A stretch of 10,274 bases of DNA, from positions 4,242-14,515 of the forward strand of contig NWUY0300086603.1 of the NCBI GenBank assembly GCA_004151065.3, in the 5' to 3' direction. A model generated the notes under the pieces. It did no database searches and was not told the DNA's origin. It saw only the letters and a program-made list of their open reading frames with translations. Positions 7,268 through 10,274 of the stretch are shown here, one piece after another. A program made the translations under genes and the position numbers. Within the stretch, counting starts at the first letter, position 1, and every line of letters begins with the position of its first letter. The DNA comes from Larix sibirica. Its lineage: Eukaryota; Streptophyta; Pinopsida; Pinales; Pinaceae.

Positions 7268-7504
7268 TAAATCTTTTTATTTTATATTTTATATTTTTTA
7301 TGGAATAAATCACCGAAAACCCTCCCCTCCGAGTAGTTCCCCATGATTCATGGATAGCAAACGGGGTAAACCATCAGGCCTGATTACAGAACCTAACCCC
7401 AAGGGGATCAAGAGAGTCGAACCCGTGACCTCCCCTAGGACCTCCCCTATTGTGGGGGAGAGATCTCATGTCTGGCTCAAGACAATTTGAGCTAACCCTT
7501 GGGG
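7268..7504 (-). mobile_element. tRNA-derived SINE, minus strand
   Basis: Read on the minus strand, the element starts CCCCAAGG at 7504, followed by GGTTAGCTCAAATTGTC (7497-7481), which resembles a pol III box A and can fold as a D-arm with GCTCAA/TTGAGC. Box B is GGTTCGACTC (7423-7414). CCTTGGGG (7404-7397) pairs perfectly with the first eight bases like an acceptor stem. A body of about 90 bp, not related to tRNA, follows and ends in an A-rich tail (plus-strand 7271-7301, T-rich). The head is 108 nt, longer than a tRNA, partly because of a GACCTCCCCTA duplication near 7427-7450. Only a weak target duplication is visible (TAAATC at 7268 and 7511). The T-stem pairs poorly, so this is not a functional tRNA. 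Confidence 0.65.
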
Positions 7505-8461
7505 ATACAGTAAATCCACTTTATTCACTAAATGTTTTCTACTAGTTGCATCAGTTCATGTATCTGCCGGCAGTTGCTGAGAGGATCTGATAGTCAACAA
7601 TAAGAAATCTGAAGTCGTACAAATGTAAGTTTTTAGCAAGCTAGTATGTTCCTACAGATGAATTGAAACAGAGAAATATAAAATTTTCAGAAACATGAGC
7701 GTAAACTGGTAACTGGGTTAAGATTATGCTACCTCCAATAATACCAAAGAATCGGAGTATACTTTTTCCTAGTTATTAGCATGAGAAATGACTAATTACA
7801 AATTTTTTAGCAGGGAGTAACAGGGGAATAACTAAGTTTTCTGATATTTTGGACTGCAAAACTTACTGGCAAAAGAAGAAAGTTGCTTCCAGGAAGATCC
7901 TGTGAGTGAGATGGGAAGCCAGTTTCTGTATAGATAAGCAGTGATTAAATGGGACCAAAAATCTATTATATATTACTAAAATCGAGGAAATGTACGAATT
8001 GAATTTGCGTGTGACAATAAGCTATCCCAACCTTAGTTCAGCAATTGCCCTCTGATAAAAGGTCCATCAATACTACTTGTACTGTTATCCAACCACGTCA
8101 TAAGCTTACTTCTATTTAGTGTTTCACATCTTTAAAATGTCTTCCTAATATTTACATAAGCTTCAACTTCTAAAACTGACAACTCAAAGAAACACAATAT
8201 TGCTTACAGGGCAGCCAATTTTGTATCCTTTTCATTAGTTACTAGCGCCATTGGTTGCAGATATATTGTTTCTTTTGCATTTTCATATACTTTCTTGGTT
8301 TTGTTGAGTTTGATATAGGTAAATTGGACTTGATCAAGAAAATTTGTAAGCTTTCTGCTTCCTTAACCAACCTTGAAATTCCTGCATGACTAATTACGTG
8401 GTTACCTTTGAGTCTCAGTATCTACATTTGATTGATGCGTAAAATTAGTCAGTGGTAAGCC
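7505..8461. other. Intronic AT-rich stretch without a recognisable feature
   Basis: I found no long open frame, RNA gene, terminal repeat or known repeat family here. It looks like ordinary intron sequence. Confidence 0.5.
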
Positions 8462-8899
8462 TCATTCCATTCCCGTTTTGAAGCCTCTTACCAAGGTTCT
8501 GACCTTCACACCATTGTTTAAGGCTTGTCCAAATCTCTCCTTGAATGAATTAACCACCCTACTGTATTTGTCATATTTGTGCCCACCTAGTGGGATTTTT
8601 GTTAATGCTCTGTAGAAATGCTTTCTATGGTAAAATTCATCAATTTTATTAGCTAGATTGGTGATCTGGTATGATGAAAGTAAATTCATAACTTTGGTAA
8701 TATCCGCCTCTTCTTCTAACGTCTCTCTAGATTCAGACTCTTTATGTCTGCAAAAGCAACAAATTCACTTATCCAATTGAATGCCCTGGTTGCTGTCCAT
8801 TTTGACTTGATTCCTTTGCTCTTTAAAAGACAGTATTTGGGGTGATTCAGAATGATCTGAGAGCAAACTTTTGCTAGGAATGCTAAAGGAATTTAAAAA
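8462..8899 (-). pseudogene. Unidentified minus-strand reading frame, 145 codons with one internal stop
   Basis: On the minus strand one frame is open from 8899 to the stop at 8464-8462, broken only by TGA at 8767-8765. The longer part after that stop is Lys/Glu/Tyr-rich and soluble-looking, for example ESRETLEEEADITKVMNLLS, ANKIDEFYHRKHFYRAL, then KERFGQALNNGVKVRTLVRG and a terminal KTGME. An AG preceded by TTGCTTTTGC on the minus strand (8758-8748) could be a splice acceptor, which would put the internal stop in an intron and leave an exon from 8747 to 8462. An ATG lies at 8689-8687. I do not recognise the family. It may be a nested or antisense exon, a processed pseudogene or part of a transposon. 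Confidence 0.35.
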
Positions 8900-9237
8900 T
8901 TAATTTCTCTCTCAGTTACAGGTATATGTCATCCCATTCTAGGATGTCCTCGACCTCAGTGAATCCTAAAGTCTAAGGACAGACCAAACATCTGGATTGA
9001 TAAAATTTGTAAATGGCACCAAACTTTTTTAATAAAAAACTACATTGAACAAAAGATCATTAAAGGTATACTCTTCGAGTCTGCATTAATATCTCTTTTC
9101 TTCAGATTGTCATATGTAGGATAAATTCTTCAACTATGTAGGACAAGCTTTGATTGGGTGTTTTAGTCTTTTCGTTTTAGTTGTATGACATTCTTTGAGT
9201 GCAGATCTGTGTATCATGTAAGATGTAAATTATGACA
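8900..9237. other. Sequence upstream of the copia remnant, possibly containing the end of its LTR
   Basis: No gene-like frame is present. The stretch ends ATTATGACA directly before a possible primer-binding site, and an LTR of a copia element would be expected to end in CA at this place. I could not find the LTR start or a second LTR copy. Confidence 0.25.
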
Positions 9238-9250
9238 TGGTATCAATGCT
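9238..9250 (+). other. Possible primer-binding site of a Ty1/copia element
   Basis: TGGTATCAATGCT starts with the eight bases TGGTATCA complementary to the 3' end of plant initiator methionine tRNA, then diverges. It follows a CA dinucleotide, as after a 5' LTR, and lies about 240 bp before the gag remnant on the same strand. Confidence 0.35.
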
Positions 9251-9492
9251 CTGCATCTCAGATTCTCCAGATCCGTGTCTGGCATGAATTGCTGCTAGTG
9301 AGAGGGCATTGTTGGAGGATCTTAGTGGGTGTGATGCCCACTGAACCCATGATAGGTTGATTTCATTGGTCAATCCATTTGTTGAAGTGTGTTCTATCTT
9401 TGCAAGATTACTACTCTCGATCTTAGAGTGTGACTGCAAGGGGTGCTTTCAACTTTGCATCTTGAAAGTGTTGATTACAGATGATGTTGAGG

Positions 9493-9844
9493 ATGGATCT
9501 TTGGGAGATTATAGAAGGGACTAATGATGCTCTAATTAATGCTATTTTGTTGGCTGCACAAAAGAAAATGGTTGCCAAAGTGAAAATAATCCTTATGGAT
9601 GGGCCATTTGATCCTTTACACCACAGGAATGTCTCCTTATGAGATGTATGCAACATTTATCACTTGGTATCAGAGTGGAAATGTGTCTCGAAAATTGCTT
9701 CTGAAAAATCTACTCACTCATACACACGAGTGACACAAATCTAGTTACTTGATAATGATTACCTGGATCAAAGATCAACACGTGGCCGTTGAGATGAAGG
9801 TCGAGAACGAGGAGTTGGTGTCTATCGCAATGAATGAATTCTAA
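9493..9844 (+). pseudogene. Ty1/copia gag (UBN2/retrotran_gag_2-type) remnant
   Basis: Copia gag forms the particle that packages the element RNA. From 9493 the frame reads MDLWEIIEGTNDALINAILL and AAQKKMVAKVKIILMDG, the usual LW-x-I-I-EG opening. Near 9623 the reading shifts by one base and continues as TGMSPYEMYATFITWYQSGN, then SRKLLLKNLL, a TGA at 9731-9733, and SYLIMITWIKDQ plus KVENEELVSIAMNEF up to TAA at 9842-9844. This follows the family order in which an LYQS-like segment precedes a SYL..I...DQL helix and an ELV..AL.GF block. The rest of gag and all of pol are missing. It abuts the gypsy remnant at about 9842. Confidence 0.7.
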
Positions 9845-10274
9845 AGTGTTTCAGTGACTGCACTAGGGCATAAACTTGCTTTTTAGTTATGTTGTACTTT
9901 ATTTGACATCCCTAAGGATTTTACTCACAAACGCAATGGATTGGTCCATATTGTCTTTATTCTTTTGCAAGTACACTAGCATTTGTATTTTATGAGTCAA
10001 AGGAGAATATGGTAAAGTCTTTGTTATAATCAGGGCTAACCAAGACAGGGGTTGATGCGATAGCTTCTTTAATCTTCTTGAATGCTCTTTTGCGATCATC
10101 ATTCTAGGTGAACAAGCAATCTTTCTTCAACAAATTAGCCATTGGTTTAACAATCTCCACAAAATTTGGGATGAACCTTCTAAGAAAGTTGATTTTACCA
10201 AAGAATGATTATAAAGCTTTTTGGTCTTCTGGGAACATGATCTTCTTTATGTAATCTACCCTAAAGATAATGCA
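9842..10274 (-). pseudogene. Ty3/gypsy polymerase remnant: end of reverse transcriptase and start of RNase H, runs off the window
   Basis: On the minus strand from the right edge the frame reads VDYIKKIMFPEDQKAL, then FFGKINFLRRFIPNFVEIV and KPMANLLKK, the conserved end of the gypsy RT. The RNase H-like part follows: AFKKIKEAIASTPVLVSPDY, KDFTIFSF, LQKNKDN, then QSIAFVSKIL and KYNITKKQVYALVQSLKHFR at 9842. Stops lie at plus coordinates 10209-10211, 10104-10106 and 9990-9992, and the reading changes frame near 9965 and again near 9900. The catalytic RT motifs would lie beyond 10274, and integrase is absent on the left. The copy is dead and cut off where copia gag begins. Confidence 0.85.

Larger units (their letters stand above)
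5752..10274 (+). other. AK6: AK6 intron 1 (donor at 5752), extends past the window
   Basis: The intron is inferred from the loss of AK6 similarity exactly at CTG|GTTTGC. I looked for the next expected family segment (a DEL-like acidic stretch followed by EEGG and a DYH/DFFP block) in the plus-strand frames downstream and did not see it. The intron would be at least 4.5 kb and carries a SINE and two LTR-retrotransposon fragments, as is usual for long introns in large plant genomes. The alternative is that AK6 was truncated and what follows is unrelated sequence. The stretch 5821-7267 has no gene-like frame; its main features are the pyrimidine tract and G-runs at 6293-6372. Confidence 0.6.

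Noticed and set aside
7397-7504. Functional tRNA gene on the minus strand
   Set aside because: Box B and an acceptor-like stem exist, but the head is 108 nt, the T-stem does not pair, no clear anticodon arm can be drawn, and an unrelated body with A-rich tail follows. A SINE explains it better.
9664-9675. TGGTATCAGAGT, an excellent match to a copia primer-binding site
   Set aside because: It lies inside the gag reading frame (segment ITWYQSGN), where this position normally encodes a Tyr-Gln-Ser block, so the match is explained by coding sequence. The weaker TGGTATCA at 9238 is better placed.

Overview
The window looks like nuclear DNA of a land plant. It is AT-rich and dominated by old, broken transposable elements: two LINE copies, a tRNA-derived SINE, a Ty1/copia gag remnant and a Ty3/gypsy polymerase remnant. 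It holds one recognisable host gene start, the first exon of adenylate kinase 6 (AK6/Fap7/CINAP family). No second AK6 exon is visible in the roughly 4.5 kb after the exon 1 splice donor. A very long, TE-filled intron would fit a large plant genome such as a gymnosperm, but that is inference.

Layout: 1-394 is a decayed fragment of an acidic protein of unknown identity. 395-995 is non-coding and includes a GAT/ATC triplet tract that forms a quasi-palindrome. About 996-3981 is LINE copy A: ORF1 with DUF4283-like and zinc-knuckle regions, the N-terminus of ORF2 (endonuclease), then directly the last part of an RNase H domain, a 3' region with a 69-bp tandem duplication, and an A tract. The whole reverse transcriptase is missing. 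4042-5107 is LINE copy B: a 5'-truncated insert of about 1 kb flanked by a 17-bp target-site duplication with one mismatch. It encodes an RT-associated zinc finger and an RNase H domain whose catalytic residues are kept. 5108-5553 is the AK6 promoter and 5' UTR with a TATA box, and 5554-5751 is AK6 exon 1. From 5752 to the end is read as AK6 intron 1. It contains two adjacent G-quadruplex motifs, a minus-strand SINE, an unidentified minus-strand reading frame (8462-8899), a plus-strand copia gag remnant with a possible primer-binding site, and a minus-strand gypsy RT/RNase H remnant that runs off the right edge.

The genes do not form a pathway: AK6 is the only probable functional host gene and the rest is repeat debris around and inside it. 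I found no convincing sign of a new biological system. The items most worth checking are the unidentified minus-strand frame, the internally deleted LINE, the G-quadruplex pair behind a strong splice-acceptor-like tract, and whether AK6 exon 1 belongs to a working gene.
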